Origin: Trametes villosa
Lineage: Eukaryota > Basidiomycota > Agaricomycetes > Polyporales > Polyporaceae
DNA: 38,113 nt
NCBI GenBank assembly: GCA_002964805.2
Contig: PUDQ02000130.1
Location: forward strand, 1 to 38,113
Direction: 5' to 3'
Shown: one piece after another, positions 11,113 through 22,825 of the stretch
Layout of the letters: each line of letters starts with the position of its first letter
How positions within the stretch are numbered: position 1 is the first letter of the stretch
Made by a program: the position numbers and the translations under genes
The notes under the pieces: model-generated
The model's database searches: none
What the model saw: the letters and a program-made list of their open reading frames with translations, nothing else
Told to the model about the DNA's origin: nothing

Positions 11113-14100
11113 CTATGAGGCGTCGGGGTGGTGTAGCAGCTCGAACGCATGGTGGTCTACGTACTTGTTGACATAGAAGGTAGAAAACTTGTTCAAAGCG
11201 TCATAACTCTGTAGGGTCTCTGAGACGGTGGTCCCGACGCTTACCCCAATCAAATGTGCAGCTCTGACAATACTGTTGAGATGAATTATCGAGAGCAGGG
11301 GAGTGCGTCCTCGGAGATACCCAGGCTTGACCGTCCACATGCCCGTATCTTCGTCGACCTCGTCGTGCATTCTCACGAACCAATGAACCACGGCGCAGGG
11401 ATAGCGCTTCCGCTGGTATGTAAACGCGAAGAACATCCGAATGCGCGCGACTTCCATGCCGAAGAGCCCGGGTGCATCGTTGGATTTGTTCACAAACACG
11501 CAGTCGAAGCGAGGATGCTGGCGTCTCCACAGGGGGTTCGCGCGGATGATTTCACGGTGCATTCCTCCTACACCGCATGGGTCGCTGGGCGCGTAGAACG
11601 TCGAGGCGGCGGAGAAGTACGCGGTAAGGGTTGCGTCCTCGGCGAAGGGAGGGCAGACGTCGAGGGGAAGGGAAGCCCCGCTGAGGGCGTTGGGCTGACC
11701 ACGGTGGAGTTCATGGTAGAGAAAACGTCGAATGAGCGGCACGAGTCCAGGGATCTTGAAGGCTTCGCTCAGTTCGATAGAGGTGCTGCCTACTTGCCGC
11801 TCTGAAGGCTCTTTGTTAGCTTATACCCGCCTCAAAACACTATTTGCAGAAGCCTACGCGGAGTGGTAGCCATGGCTGTATATGCCATGACCGTTGGGCC
11901 GGAGACCGCGCCGTCATCGTCGGCCACACCGGGTCGCCCATCCAAGAGATCCTTCTTCTTTCGCGTCTTTCGCGCGTACTGTTCGGCCTGTTCACGACGG
12001 TCGGGATCTGAGCAAAGCTCGATGTTAGCATTGGCTATTGACAGGGATAGATTCAGGCAACGCAAGGGCTTACCTAGCGCGAGGATAGCAGCAGAAAGGC
12101 AGCTCCCTTGCATCATTCCTCGTTCTGTGAAGTCGACGCGAGCCGCCGCTAGCTTGTCGAGGCGTTGATTTGTCATTAGCATCTGATCCAGAGCCTCGTA
12201 CCGGCTGGAGCGTCGCCATGGCTCCTTCACAGCCTTGATGTGTTTGCTCTCCGTGATCGACGAGCAGAGGCCGTTAGGAGAGCCGAAGTCCCAGATGCGA
12301 TCGACGTAGTGCACACGCGAGTGCTGCCGAGGAAGAGAGAAGCCTTCAGAGCGCACGCCGCTGGTCCGGAAGAATTCACGACACTCGGAGAACTCTTCGA
12401 GGGCGACCTCAATTTGTCCGAGTGTCTCTTCTGAGTGCGAGTTGCGCCTGACGAGGTAACAGAACTCCAGGAAGCTGCGTATGGACTTCACTATGTCCGG
12501 AGGCAGCAGCCCGTCGATCGCTGGGAGGTAAACCTATATATGCGAGCGTCAGCATTCGTTCGTTCTCTCGACCGCTTGAAGCAGCAGCCTTGCCTTCATC
12601 AATGCCTTCGAATCGTCGCCAGTCCATTGCTTGAAACCTCTACCCTCATGGAAATGTCGCAGCTTGGAGAACGGAGGCACGGTCGCAATGCTAACAGTTT
12701 GGTGTGCATGAGATGGTGTGCGGGACGCGTACGTGCATAAGGCCTCACCGTCTGTCAATCTGAGCTAGTATCTTGGCCGCGCCAACATCCCCATGCTCCT
12801 GCTTGAGATATTGTTCCACCCAAGTGACGAGGTGGTCCTTGAATGTGCCTTTTATTAGCTGGTGTAGGATATCGGGAGCAAGCAGCTCGTGAATATCTGC
12901 ACGAGGAAAGTTGTTCGTGAAGGGCTGACACCGCAGAAAGCATAATATTAGTGCCAAAGCGACATGGAAGCGTCGAAGAACACGCTGTCTAGTCTAACAT
13001 ACCACGACATCACCCACGATCCCGTATTCCTCCCAGAGTTCACCGAGCTCGAATTGCTGGACTAGATACTCTGTATGTTCGCGATTGCGCTGGAGGCCGC
13101 CGCCGTGCTCGATCTCCGGCTTTTTCAGCATGCATCTGGAAAGAAATTCAGTACAGGCTCAGGTATCGATTCTGGGTGTCGTAGTTCACTCACACCGGGC
13201 ACCACCCCTGTACAATACACGCGAGGAGTGCCTGTTCGGGGTAGTCGGCGATGTACGGCCCGATACCGTAGATCACCTTGCGGAAATGGCCGTCGCCGCA
13301 GCGGACGACCTCGGGCTTCTCCATCCATGGCCGGAGAGACTGCAAGATGCGGCTGAGAGACGTATGAAAAAGTTGGCGGCGGAACTTTCGGAAGCCCGCG
13401 TCTTTAGCGTCGCGCTTGTTGGCTGGGCACTCGTCAGTACTTATCACGAGCAAAACAGTAGACACGCGAGGCGTACTCTTGGGGATGGCTAGGAAGGCGA
13501 TGAGCGCGACAGCGTTTCTATGAGCCCGCCGAACATTGTTGTGCACGTTCCCGATGGAGCAGTACACGGGATAATATTCGTTCTGACCTGTCGCCACGGA
13601 TACCGTAGTCTTGTCGCTTCCGAGGATCACAGGCACAAAGGAAGAGTCCTGCGCAGCAGGCTCCTGGGCGATGATGTTCTGACGAAAGAGGGTCAGCGAA
13701 TGGAGAACGTAGCCACTCCGAGTTGAACGGATGCATACCGCCTGACGCCACGCCCATTCCCCTCCCATAAAGTCCTGCAGTTTTCGCTTTGAGTTGTGGT
13801 CGAACTCGCGGAACGGTCCAAAATCGATCTCCTCTTTGAAGTCTGGATTTTCGAGCATGCGTCGTATGACAGCCCGGGGGTCGCGGTAGAAGACGCTGTG
13901 CGAATCAGTCATCCACGGCGATGCACCGGACGCCGGGATCTCCCCGCTGTACGAAAGAGTAAAGCTCTCCCACTTGACGTCCCCAAGAGGAATGTTGTCG
14001 ATGGTACGGTAGAGCTCTTCCTGCCCACGAAAGGGTGGCGTGCCGCCGTGCTTCAGCAGCGTCGCAGCCCAGAGCTCGAGAAGCTCGTTGATGTTGCCTG

Positions 14101-15227
14101 CCGGCATCTGCTCTTTCCTGTAGAGGAGGTCCGCTAGCTCAAAGGACACTCGGTCCTCGAATGGGGCCCAATCTTCCACGCTCCTCTCCGTAGCGGGTGG
14201 GGGTGGGGAGTTTGGGGGAAGCGGGTCTCCGTGCGCGTCGCAGGGTTTCCCTGTAGTAGTACGACCGAGATGTAAGCATATACTGGACCAGTATGTCGCT
14301 GGTAGCCCGATGCCTCACCGTTAACTACTGGGTGAGTCTCAATTCTCCGACGAACACCACTCGCAGGGTGCAACGGCGGGCTCCCCGCACGCGCCCGTGG
14401 ACCGAGGCCCTCCTGTTCAGAGTGCGAGGCGGAAGGGGAGGCCGAGCGAGAAGCGGGATGAGGTGAAAGCATCGGACGGTCGTCGGACACTGGCACGCCG
14501 TCCAGCGAGGGCGACGGTGTGGATACCCCAAAGACAGGCTCTTCGTGGAAGCCTAAATTGTGAGATAAGTGCTCGAGTCTGCTGCGAGTGCTCTCGAAAG
14601 ACTGCACAAACCAGCAAGGTCCCGGCCGGGTTCTGCGCCCTGATCGTCGTTGCTGGACGTATCGGCGTCGTAGTAGCCTGGCGCCTCGAACTCTTCGTCT
14701 GAATCGGTGTCCGAGTCGGCGTCCGCGGCGTCTGGGTCAAAGTCGTTGTCTGGGTGGGTGTCATCGTCGTCGCCTGGGTCGTTGCCTGGGTCGTCCGCAG
14801 CATTCACGTCCTCCTCAGACCCACTGGAAGAGGGACTAGCGGCTGCGTCGACGTCGTCGTCGTGAAGATCGTCTTGAGAGCCCTGTGAGCGGATGTCGAA
14901 GAGAGGATGAGCACCGTCGGCATCGCCGTACGGGACAGGCTCGTCCCCTGCTTCAGGGTTGCGCTCGGCCGTACGATTCATATCGGCCATCTGTCGGATG
15001 GGACAGCGAATATAAAGTGAGTAGCTGCAGGAGCACCATCGACGTACACGGCGGTTGTCACGTACCTCACTATCCCCTTCGAGGCTCGCATCTTCGGGGA
15101 AAGAGTTGACTTGTAGCGGTTCTACAACGGGCTCCCAATCCGGATGCGCACGCCGCATGTGCTGGGTTAGACCCGTCTTGTTCAGGAGTGAACGTCGACA
15201 TCCAGGAAACTCGCAAGGGATAGACAT
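11113..15227 (-). CDS. Plavaka-family DNA transposase (12 exons, 1,140 aa)
   Basis: Predicted nuclear transposase of the fungal Plavaka family (CACTA/EnSpm-related), acting on the element's ends. The chosen ATG at 15,227 opens a C2H2 finger (C5, C10, H23, H28). A Ser/Asp-rich linker follows, then the conserved core from about residue 280 ([94 protein letters not shown]) and the C-terminal FYAPSDPCG...[12 protein letters not shown] block. Introns, by plus coordinates: 11,802-11,857; 12,008-12,073; 12,534-12,593; 12,691-12,748; 12,925-13,002; 13,136-13,193; 13,423-13,476; 13,679-13,738; 14,251-14,318; 14,553-14,611; 14,991-15,065. All phases agree and the total is 1,141 codons with the stop, so no frameshift or internal stop is needed. 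The intron at 12,534-12,593 has a GC donor. Length and motif order fit a full-length member; activity is inferred. Confidence 0.9.
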
Positions 15228-15320
15228 AGGAGGCGTTGGTTGGAGAGGAGAGGGGTTTGCTTTGTCAACGGTGTAGTGAAGGCCCGGGATGAGGTGTGAG
15301 ACGGAGGGGACGCGCTTGCT

Positions 15321-15330
15321 CGTATATATA
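15321..15330 (-). promoter_or_regulatory. TATA box of the transposase gene
   Basis: CGTATATATA here (TATATATACG on the minus strand) lies about 95 bases upstream of the transposase ATG at 15,227. This is suitable for a start site some 60-70 bases before the ATG. Confidence 0.55.
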
Positions 15331-16401
15331 CTGCTGGTAGTCGAGTGCAATCGCCGCGCTACGCAGCGGCAGGGAGGCCGATGGAGCGTCTCTCAAGATC
15401 CGGATCCTATTCCATCCTCAGTTCCATAGATGCTCCAGCGAAATGCTGCACTGGCGTGCGAAGCGGACATGAACTGATTATGAGCTCCAGCTGCGCACAA
15501 CTCCCGCCTATCCCGGAAAAACCACGCGCAAAGGCAGGAAGACGGAGAACTTGCAGAGCGCAAAATGAAGCCCGCGCGGCTTCGAGTTTGCGCCATGCAG
15601 GAATGGAAAGGAGACGTCTACACTCAAAGGCGTCCTAGGTGCGTCGAGAGAAGCACAGATGCCGTACTTCCGGGGCGTGAGCACCAAGTTCTATGCCTGC
15701 TACTCGGCGGAGTCCTCGCCTGGGACGCGAGGCGGGCTCGTTGCACGCGCACGTCGAGTCGCCCGAGAGCCACCAGCGCAACGCGGATGCATGGCGGACG
15801 ATGACGACGCTCTCGGAGAACCTGGCGGGGAGCTTGAGGCGTCGATACGCGGTGGCTGATGTCTGGGTTGCCGCTGGAGTTGGAGCCAGTGCCCCGCCCA
15901 CCTTCCCCACTGCTGCCGCCGACGTCGCCTACCAGCAGCTTGGCTGTACGAGTGTGCGGCGGTCGTAGTAAGATGCAGACAGATGCCACTACTCCGTACC
16001 ATTTGCGCTCGAGGAGGGCCCCTGCAAACCTGCTGAGAAGCGCAGCGCCAGTGAGTGCTACGCTGATAGGGTTGTGGGGCAGCGTACCTCCCGCCTCGCT
16101 AAAGGCTCTGAGCTACGGAGTGAGGCGGAGCCGAATGGTTGCAAGGCTTCCCCATCGGGTTCGTCTCGTGGGGTATGGCCTTCAAGAAGAACACGTACGA
16201 GTGAACATGGGGCAGAGAAGCATCCGAGCTGCCGCAGCAACTTCCCAGAGCGGCGGGGCACGAGGGGTAGCCGCACCACTGGGGGCAGGTTACGGTGCGC
16301 TTCGGAAGCCGTAGAAACGCGAAAGCGTGTACACAGCTGCTATTGAGCGTAATAATCATGTATGACTCGTCGCGGGCTCTAACCAGCCCGGCCGCAGGCC
16401 T
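15331..16401. other. Intergenic stretch between transposase and TET/JBP genes
   Basis: About 1.1 kb lying 5' of the transposase gene and 3' of the TET/JBP gene, both on the minus strand. It probably holds the transposase promoter and the TET/JBP terminator region. I see no recognisable coding exon; the overlapping short open frames on both strands have no family likeness. Confidence 0.5.
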
Positions 16402-18468
16402 CTAGTTCTGGAGATCGGACCACCTACTGAAGAGCTCCAGGCCACAACGCCACCGCTCCTCACCGGTGCGCTCGTACCTTCCCCCCGAAGCGAACAGCCC
16501 TTTCTCCGTTTGGAATCCGCACTCGACGAACCTGAAAAGTCCGCCTGCAGAGTATTGCGTCACAGAGTGCCGGCTTTCGTGCGGCTGTATGGCGGTGTTG
16601 GAATGCGCGAGGAGGGCGGAGGGGATAAGGATGGTTGAGCCGGGAGGGAACTCGATGATCATCTCGAGCTCCCAGAGTATGATATGGCCGCCCCGCTTAT
16701 GGTCGAAGTCCCCCAAGGCCGTTACCGCGCACATGCCTGCGGCGCGGTTTTGGAAGTCGGTGTGCTTGAAAGTCTGAGTACGGGGACCCATGTTGAACGT
16801 AACACTGCCGAATACGGACTTCTTGAAGTTGCGTCGAAGTTGCGGGTTCCAACGCAGCAAGGCGTCCAGGTTCTCGGCATAGGAGTGATGTAGACGGGGC
16901 GCGAACAGGCGGAACGCACCTGTGTGGTATGAGCACCAGCGGCGAATCATGCGGGAATGGAGCTTACTGTTTCCGAAGCCTGCAATCCTCCGTATGGCCC
17001 GATTCGCGAGCAGCTCATCGACGACCGCCTGCTCACCCTTCGTGAGCCGGCGGTTACACGGTTCCTGACACACGTCGATGCGAACCTCAGTGATCAGTTT
17101 GCGTAAGACGGTGCAGGGAGAACATACCTTCTGTCCTCCGCCGTACGAGATGCCACTCGCAATGACGCTGAACTTGCCACGGCGGTGCGTAATCGCCTCT
17201 CTCTCCTCGCCGAGAACGCGACGCGCTTGATCTAACGCCGCGCATGCGTCGTGCGTCACGGTAGACCACCCCGCGTCCCTAGGAGCGCCAGCTAACACGC
17301 CTATCACTCGCTCCTGGCGGTCAAGGATAACGTGCGGGGTTCTACTCCGCGTCAGCTTTAGGGCCCGGTGATAGTATAGTACGTCGCGCACCTTCCGTCC
17401 CATTCTATATACTTGAAACCAAGCCCGCGGGCCTCATCCACCGACAGCGTAGTGCCGTCTACTTTAGACGGCTCTGGGCGAGTTCCAACGAACCCTGAAG
17501 GCGCAACGGGGGTGAAAGTTGACGGCGGCTTGCCAGGCCCGGGAGAGCGGCCGTTACCAGCCTGCTTGATCCCTAGAACGAGAGGCGTTTTGATTGGAAC
17601 GGCGTGATTCAAGCGCGATAGAGCAACCCCCTTCGGGACATCGGACCCGGAGCAAGACGCTTCCTGAGCCTTCCTCTGTCTCTGCACCCGGCGACGCTCC
17701 TTGAAGCGTCGCTTGCTGCGCTCTTTGCTGCTCTCCCTTTTTGGCGGCGCGAGGCCGCCTCGAGGAAGCCTGGTTTCGGCATCCGCAGGAATGGCGGATC
17801 CAGGTCTCTCATCGCGCGCCGCGTTGGTCGCGAAAGCGGGGGCAGGGGAGGATCCGCGCCGGGCGCGCTTCCTGGAAACCGCGGGTGGGGAGCATTCACG
17901 TTGAACACGCTTCGCGGGGGCGGAATTGGCGGAGGATGCGCAGTCAGGGGCCTCAGCGGGAGCGGCGTGGAGGGAGAACGCAGGCGAGGGCCGAGATGGG
18001 GTAGGAATGGGTTCCATGAGGTCGTGGAGCGCCGGTCCAGGCTGATCAACGTCGTCGTCGATTTCATTCCTAAAGGCTTCTTCGGCACGTTCCTCTGCGC
18101 GTTCGAGGAGCACCTCTGTGTCAAACGACTCAGGCGCGCCAAGAGGCACGACATGGTCGCCGTGCGTCGACAGCAGGACGTTCTTTCTCGAGCGCGTCTA
18201 GAAGCATAGGCGGGGTTAGACTCCTCTTACATGGGCGATGATGCACTTACAGAACGGAAGGGGCCATCCCGAGACGATGGAGCCGCGCCTGTGCGTGATC
18301 GGGAGCATGAGCAAACCGGGTTCTGAAAAGACACGGAGCGCAGCGTATCCCGCAGGCAGCCGGGATCCAGGGTCGGATCCGCGCGCATTTCCTTTGGATA
18401 CGCCGACGCTCCGTCGAAGATATGAGCCACTTACGTTTGCGGGTGGCTTGAACAGTTTTCTTGCCCAT
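16402..18468 (-). CDS. TET/JBP-type 2-oxoglutarate/Fe(II) dioxygenase (6 exons, 568 aa)
   Basis: Member of the TET/JBP family, which hydroxylates or oxidises methylpyrimidines in DNA using Fe(II) and 2-oxoglutarate, presumably in the nucleus. The first ~300 residues are low-complexity, rich in Ser/Pro/Arg/Lys with NLS-like KRARR and KERRR. The catalytic domain starts near YIEWDGR and VIGVLAGAP and continues with HRRGKF, SYGGGQ and the double-stranded beta-helix. The iron ligands appear present: HxD in FKHTDF and the distal His in LLAHSNT. The 2OG-binding Arg is likely in SRHSVTQYSAGG. Introns: 16,920-16,967; 17,065-17,127; 17,342-17,391; 18,198-18,250; 18,289-18,434. All phases agree, with no frameshift. 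The 3' four exons are firm. The two 5' exons (18,251-18,288 and 18,435-18,468) and the ATG at 18,468 are my best model, and a further 5' or UTR exon upstream of about 18,610 is possible. It follows the transposase on the same strand inside one element. Confidence 0.88.
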
Positions 18469-18515
18469 CGGTCGCACCGGCGTTGAGCTAGGCAAGAGGT
18501 ATAGGTAAGCCACTA

Positions 18516-18563
18516 CGCTGGGGGAGGCAACGCGTACGCCGCTGGGGGAGGCAACGCGTACGC
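18516..18563. repeat. Tandem repeat, 2 x 24 bases
   Basis: Two identical 24-base units (starting CGCTGGGGGAGGCAACG) followed by the first six bases of a third. They sit just upstream of the modelled TET/JBP start, in what may be a 5' leader or promoter. Confidence 0.85.
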
Positions 18564-18611
18564 CGCTGGTTGCTGTACGCGCAGCCTCATCGTGGGCGCC
18601 GGGGGTACTTA

Positions 18612-19379
18612 CATGGAAGGGCTATTCGAGCCGCCTATTGGCGCGGGTACGCTGGGAGACTGCAAGCAACGGGCGAGAGGGTTTATGAGCCCCTGGTTTC
18701 GTCGGATGAGAGCCCATCCGCCCGCCCGAGAGAGTACAGCATGAAGCGGCCGGTTACCAGGGTCGATTCCCAGTACCGCGACGCGCTGCAATCCCTCAGG
18801 CGTTGAGTGGCTAACGTACCGGCGAGGGGGTGTCTCACTTGGTCCGTCCACCGGAATGTCGCCAGAAGGTAACGCAACGTCTGTAAGAAGATGAGAGAGT
18901 AGGATGCTCAGGCCGCTGTGGGGCGCCGTAGAGAGCTTGAGCGCGGGAGTGTTCGTGGAAGCCGTGGTGGTTTGGTGGTAGGGTTGAGGAATAGGGAAAC
19001 GGTGCGCCGCCCGCGGCGTACCCACAAAACCAAACATAAGCGAGCGCTTATTCTCGGCCCGAGCGCGGACAATGGTCTCTCTCATTGCGGCCTCAGGCTC
19101 TTAAACTGCCGCAGCTCGAGGCAGGCCTCGCTGCAATCCTACCCCGGTGGTATAGATTACTTAGCGACCCTGCTCCTGCATAGTGCTAGGATGGCGACAA
19201 GCCCTGCGCTGCCCTTTCCCGCGCCGGCTAGGAGGCGAGTACCAGCCGTGTTCAAGTCAATCGGGTAGGCTTCCTCCTGTAATGGTGGCTCGGCGCCCCG
19301 CCTTCTGACACTTTGCTCACGCAGGAATTTTTTGCGCCAGTTGAACGCCCGTGTTCCTTTCCACCTCCCACGACGCACG
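18612..19379. other. Intergenic region between divergent TET/JBP and small charged gene
   Basis: The TET/JBP gene (-) and the gene starting at 19,380 (+) point away from each other, so this stretch should contain both promoters. A minus-strand GTAAGT donor at about 18,612 and a TTGCCTAG acceptor near 18,488 suggest a 5' leader intron for the TET/JBP transcript. Nothing else is recognisable. Confidence 0.4.
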
Positions 19380-20124
19380 ATGTCCAAGCCCTCCGCCTCG
19401 CCCCAGTCCGCCGTTGGTCCAGCATTGGAGTCGGACCAGCCGACCTCCGCGCAGAATGGCCCAGCACCTGCTCGTGGCTCCCCCTCTCCCGAGCCGCCTG
19501 CCACGACCACAGTCGAAAAACGCCGCCGCGGCATTCGCCACGTCTCCATCGAGGAGATGCAGTATGCTCGAGAACGCGTTCGGGAGGTCTGCGGCCGCAT
19601 GGGGTATCGTACGTCGGAAGCCCTGGACCTCCATTACACGTTCTACGGAACGGCGGAGTACATTGCTCTGAGCGAGCAGCGTGCTTACTATCGGATGCAG
19701 GAGACCAGCGGTAAGTTGCAATACACGGCCGCCTACCAGTAAGGCAGAACACTGACCGTTTACAGACGTGTGGATTGCCAAAATGAAGGAGAGAAAAGAG
19801 CGTAGAGCAAGGCGGGATAGGACGCCTGAGTCGGGCGACGAGACTGAAGTCGTGACCAGCTCTGACGAGGACGACGACCTGCGCAAGGCCGCCCGCGCTC
19901 AGGTGCGCGCCACATTGGTCGGGTGGGCCATAGTCGAGTCCGCGTCGGAGCAGTCCTCCCCAACCACCTCTCCCCGTGTGGAGAGCGACTTGGCCCTGCC
20001 GGGTCTGGGTCAATCGGAGTCCCCCGTCGAAGACTCGCGCGACGCGGTGTCGTCTAATGAAGAGGCACCCCTCCTTCCTTACCCTTCGGTCAGTGCCTCC
20101 CCTCTCAATCTCGGTCGGATTTGA
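19380..20124 (+). CDS. Small charged protein of unknown function (2 exons, 229 aa)
   Basis: I do not recognise this protein. Exon 1 (19,380-19,710) starts at an ATG preceded by GCACG. The intron at 19,711-19,765 is textbook: GTAAGT donor, ACTGAC branch site, TTTACAG acceptor. Exon 2 runs to the stop at 20,124. The first 45 residues are Ser/Pro/Ala-rich. Residues about 50-130 look folded and helical, with motifs RGIRHVSIEEM, REVCGRMGY and RAYYRMQE, followed by a basic KERKERRARR run and an acidic tail (SSDEDDD). A third exon is possible: an intron at 20,089-20,139 (GTCAGT...GACTGA...CAG) would move the stop to 20,199. The basic and acidic runs would suit a nuclear protein; a role in transposition is conjecture based only on its place in the element. 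Confidence 0.65.
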
Positions 20125-20747
20125 CTGATGCGGCGTCAGGATACAGGGTACAGCAGCGGTTTCCGCCGCCCAGTCCTGTGGAGAGGCGACCGACTCTGAG
20201 GCTAAGTAGTCGCTTGGCGCGGCCTTCAAGGACGTCTGTAAGTCTCGTTATGTTAGTCGTGTGGTCATCCTCTCATTTACACCAGGGCCTGTAGGCTTTC
20301 CGTAAAGTCGGCGATGGAGGCGACGTTGGCGGCGTTGGCGGCGTTGGCGGAGGTAATACACGACCCCTTCCACGACGTTCAGTAGCCTTTCTTGCTTCTT
20401 GATGTACCTGCTCAGTAGTGGATATGAACCCGACGCCTCGGCTTACAGTGTTGTAGTATGTACATATCGGTGTCTCCGTATAATGTCATCAACGGTCTGT
20501 TGGTGTCAGGAAGTACTCATGCATTGCCGAAAACTCGCAGCCGTCCGCCGTTATGCGGTATACACAGGAGCTATGCTATCTAGGAACATGTCGTCGTCTC
20601 CGATTCCCCCCTCCCCGCTCGCCTTCGTCAAGAAACGTCTAACGTGGGCGTATGTGCCGTTTTTTGCTTGCAACGTTCACTTAACGGAGAGGGATGACTA
20701 GGTCAATTCCTTGGCGACTTTGAGGCGTCGAATTCGGCTTACCTAGC
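20125..20747. other. Stretch between convergent genes
   Basis: Lies 3' of the small charged gene (+) and 3' of the F-box/LRR gene (-). Apart from a possible third exon of the former up to 20,199, it holds a short GGC-rich tandem repeat and presumably both transcript ends. I see no gene. Confidence 0.5.
20324..20350. repeat. Short tandem repeat, 3 x 9 bases
   Basis: Three GTTGGCGG[C/A] nonamers in a row; the last ends in A. Probably a slippage product. Confidence 0.8.
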
Positions 20748-22437
20748 CTAGAACAACAGGGTCCAAGGCCCAAGGAAGATGCCGTGGGCTTGGAGCTGGG
20801 GAAAGGCAGCACAGAGGGCATTTATGATAGCCTGCCTGGTGACGCCGTTCGTGTAGTAGACGCGGTGTATGACCAGGGTTCGGAGCACCGAGCTCCGGGC
20901 TGTGGGGAGAGCACCGGCGAACTCCTTCCGGCAGTCGACCGCCGGGACGCAGGCGTGAACGAGGGCCGGGCAGATCGCGCCAAGGCGAGGGAGCGCAGCC
21001 AACGAGATGGACCCGGCCGGGTCCGAGTTGAAGGAGAGGTCGAGAGTCTCCAAGTTCGGCCAGGACCGACCGAGGGAGAGGAGGTCGGCCTCGGAGAACT
21101 TGACGACGTGGTGGGGCAGCGTGAGGGCAAGGCTCGTCAACCCTCCAAGGGAGAGCAGCGGGGTAATGAAAGCTTGGAAGGCCTTCGGATGGGTATACCA
21201 CGCGACGCGCAGCGAGAGGATGCTCACAGAGCGCAGGGAGGTGCTGAAGAGGGGAGTGATCGCTTGCATTCCGGAGAACATGCCGGAGCTGCCATGGACG
21301 GCGGATAACGCGAGGTCGGACAGCTGCCGAAGCGGATCAAGACGACGGCTGGCCACCCAACGTCCTTCACCTGAGCATGAATCAGTTCGCTGCTGTACAA
21401 CGCAGAACGGCATAACCTGCTTACCGTTCTGCTCAAGCACGTCAATTGGGGCGCGGTGAAGGTGCTTGAAGTAGGACGCCGAGCCAGTGTAGTGATCGAT
21501 GAGCCCTTGCCCCCGAGAGGAGATCTTGAGCTCGGTAAGCCTGGGGCAGAGGGAAGTCATAGCGGGCAAGAAACGCTGGATCCAGCCCGCGTAGGCCACT
21601 GCACTGTCCGGACGGTCGTGGAAGGAGATCACTCCCATGTTGAGCGACTCGAGGTTCGGGCCGACGAGGTACAGCAGGCTCTCGTCCCCGACAGGGCCCT
21701 GCTCCCAGTGAAGGTGCTTGAGGGAGCACAACAAAGCCGAGCCGTCCGGAATCATCGAGGTAAAGAAGGGGATCAGACCGACGTCGTCAATAAGGGAGGC
21801 GTGCAGGGTCGCAACCTTGATGAGGCTCGCGTAGAAGAGGAAGTTGTTGTAGTCGATGCTCCGGTACACAGACGACACCAGATTGACGACTTCGTCGACG
21901 CTGAGAGTCGGCAACAGCGTCAGCGAACCAGTTCACAATACATATGATCGCGGGTGCTTACTCCGTAGACGACTCGAGCACCTTCGCCGTGAGGTCGAAA
22001 GGGCCCGTCTCCGGGGAGACGTCGATGATGCTCAAAAGGTGACCGAGGCCCAACTCTACACACTCGCTCCATAAGAGAGCTGCGGCGTGAGGGAAGAACG
22101 TCTTATTGATCCTCATGATTCGAGCGAGATCACGACGGTCGTCGTCGTCGTATGTGTCCTTGTGGAGGGCGTCGACGATGAGCAAGACGTAGTCTATGCA
22201 TCTCAGCACCTTCGCCGCTGCGCGATCCTCCTCCTGCGGTAAGCCGGAAGCCTCGCCGCCGTTGGCGGCCGGGGCTGGGTCGGATGCCGCCACCTGGGGT
22301 TCCTCGAGCGGCATCGACTCTGTCTCCTGGAGCAGTGTCGAGTCCGAAGGACGGGGGAGGCTGAAGATGTAGGTCCGAATCTCTGGGGTGCGTTTCCAGC
22401 GAGTAACCGAGAAATTCTCGTCGCTATACGATGCCAT
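20748..22437 (-). CDS. F-box/LRR-like protein (3 exons, 524 aa)
   Basis: Resembles the large family of agaricomycete F-box-like proteins, which typically act as substrate adaptors of SCF ubiquitin ligases; the F-box itself is divergent. Near the N terminus TPEIRTYIFSL and, about 90 residues later, the ARIMRINKTFFPHAAALLW stretch follow the usual F-box layout, separated here by an acidic/Ala-rich insert. The remainder carries leucine-rich segments typical of fungal LRR repeats (LKHLHWEQ, NLESLNMG, RLTELKIS, LTSLALTLP, NLETLDLSFN). Introns at 21,901-21,961 (GTAAGC...GCTGAC...CTCAG) and 21,371-21,424 (GTAAGC...CTCAG, in frame) keep the frame. The ATG at 22,437 was chosen because conserved-looking sequence starts soon after; an in-frame start at 22,500 would add 21 residues. 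It is transcribed away from the gene at 22,826. Whether it helps the transposon or is a captured host gene is unknown. Confidence 0.78.
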
Positions 22438-22825
22438 TTCGGATGACGCTAGTAACTTAGCAGTTAGCGGCTGCTTTCCCGCAGGCTGACACTCGTGCAA
22501 TTAACTGACCTTGCCGGGCAAGTTTTGAAGCTTGACGGGGAAGGTTTGGGCGGTGGGCGAGATGTTGGTAGGAGGAGAGGGAGGTTTGGGGAGCGAGGAG
22601 GGCGCAAAAATAAGTCGGGGTGCCAGGCGGGCGCGCTGACTCCAGCTTCTCAGCCTGAGAGCGGACCTGTCAATAGGAATGGTTATAACTTTGCTGAACG
22701 AGGATGCGTGAATCAAAATATAGGCGCTGTGAAGTTTTAGCCCCGGGAGGCCGGGAATACGCCGCAACTTGAACCTCCACCACCACGTCAGCCTTGCCCC
22801 AACCATCCACGCCTCACCTACCACC
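22438..22825. promoter_or_regulatory. Divergent promoter region (388 bases)
   Basis: The F-box/LRR gene (-) and the unknown gene at 22,826 (+) start back to back, so this short region must serve both. It includes purine-rich GGGAGG and GGCGGG-type runs, an A/T-rich patch near 22,685-22,720, and a C-rich, ACC-rich tract just before the plus-strand ATG. Confidence 0.5.
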
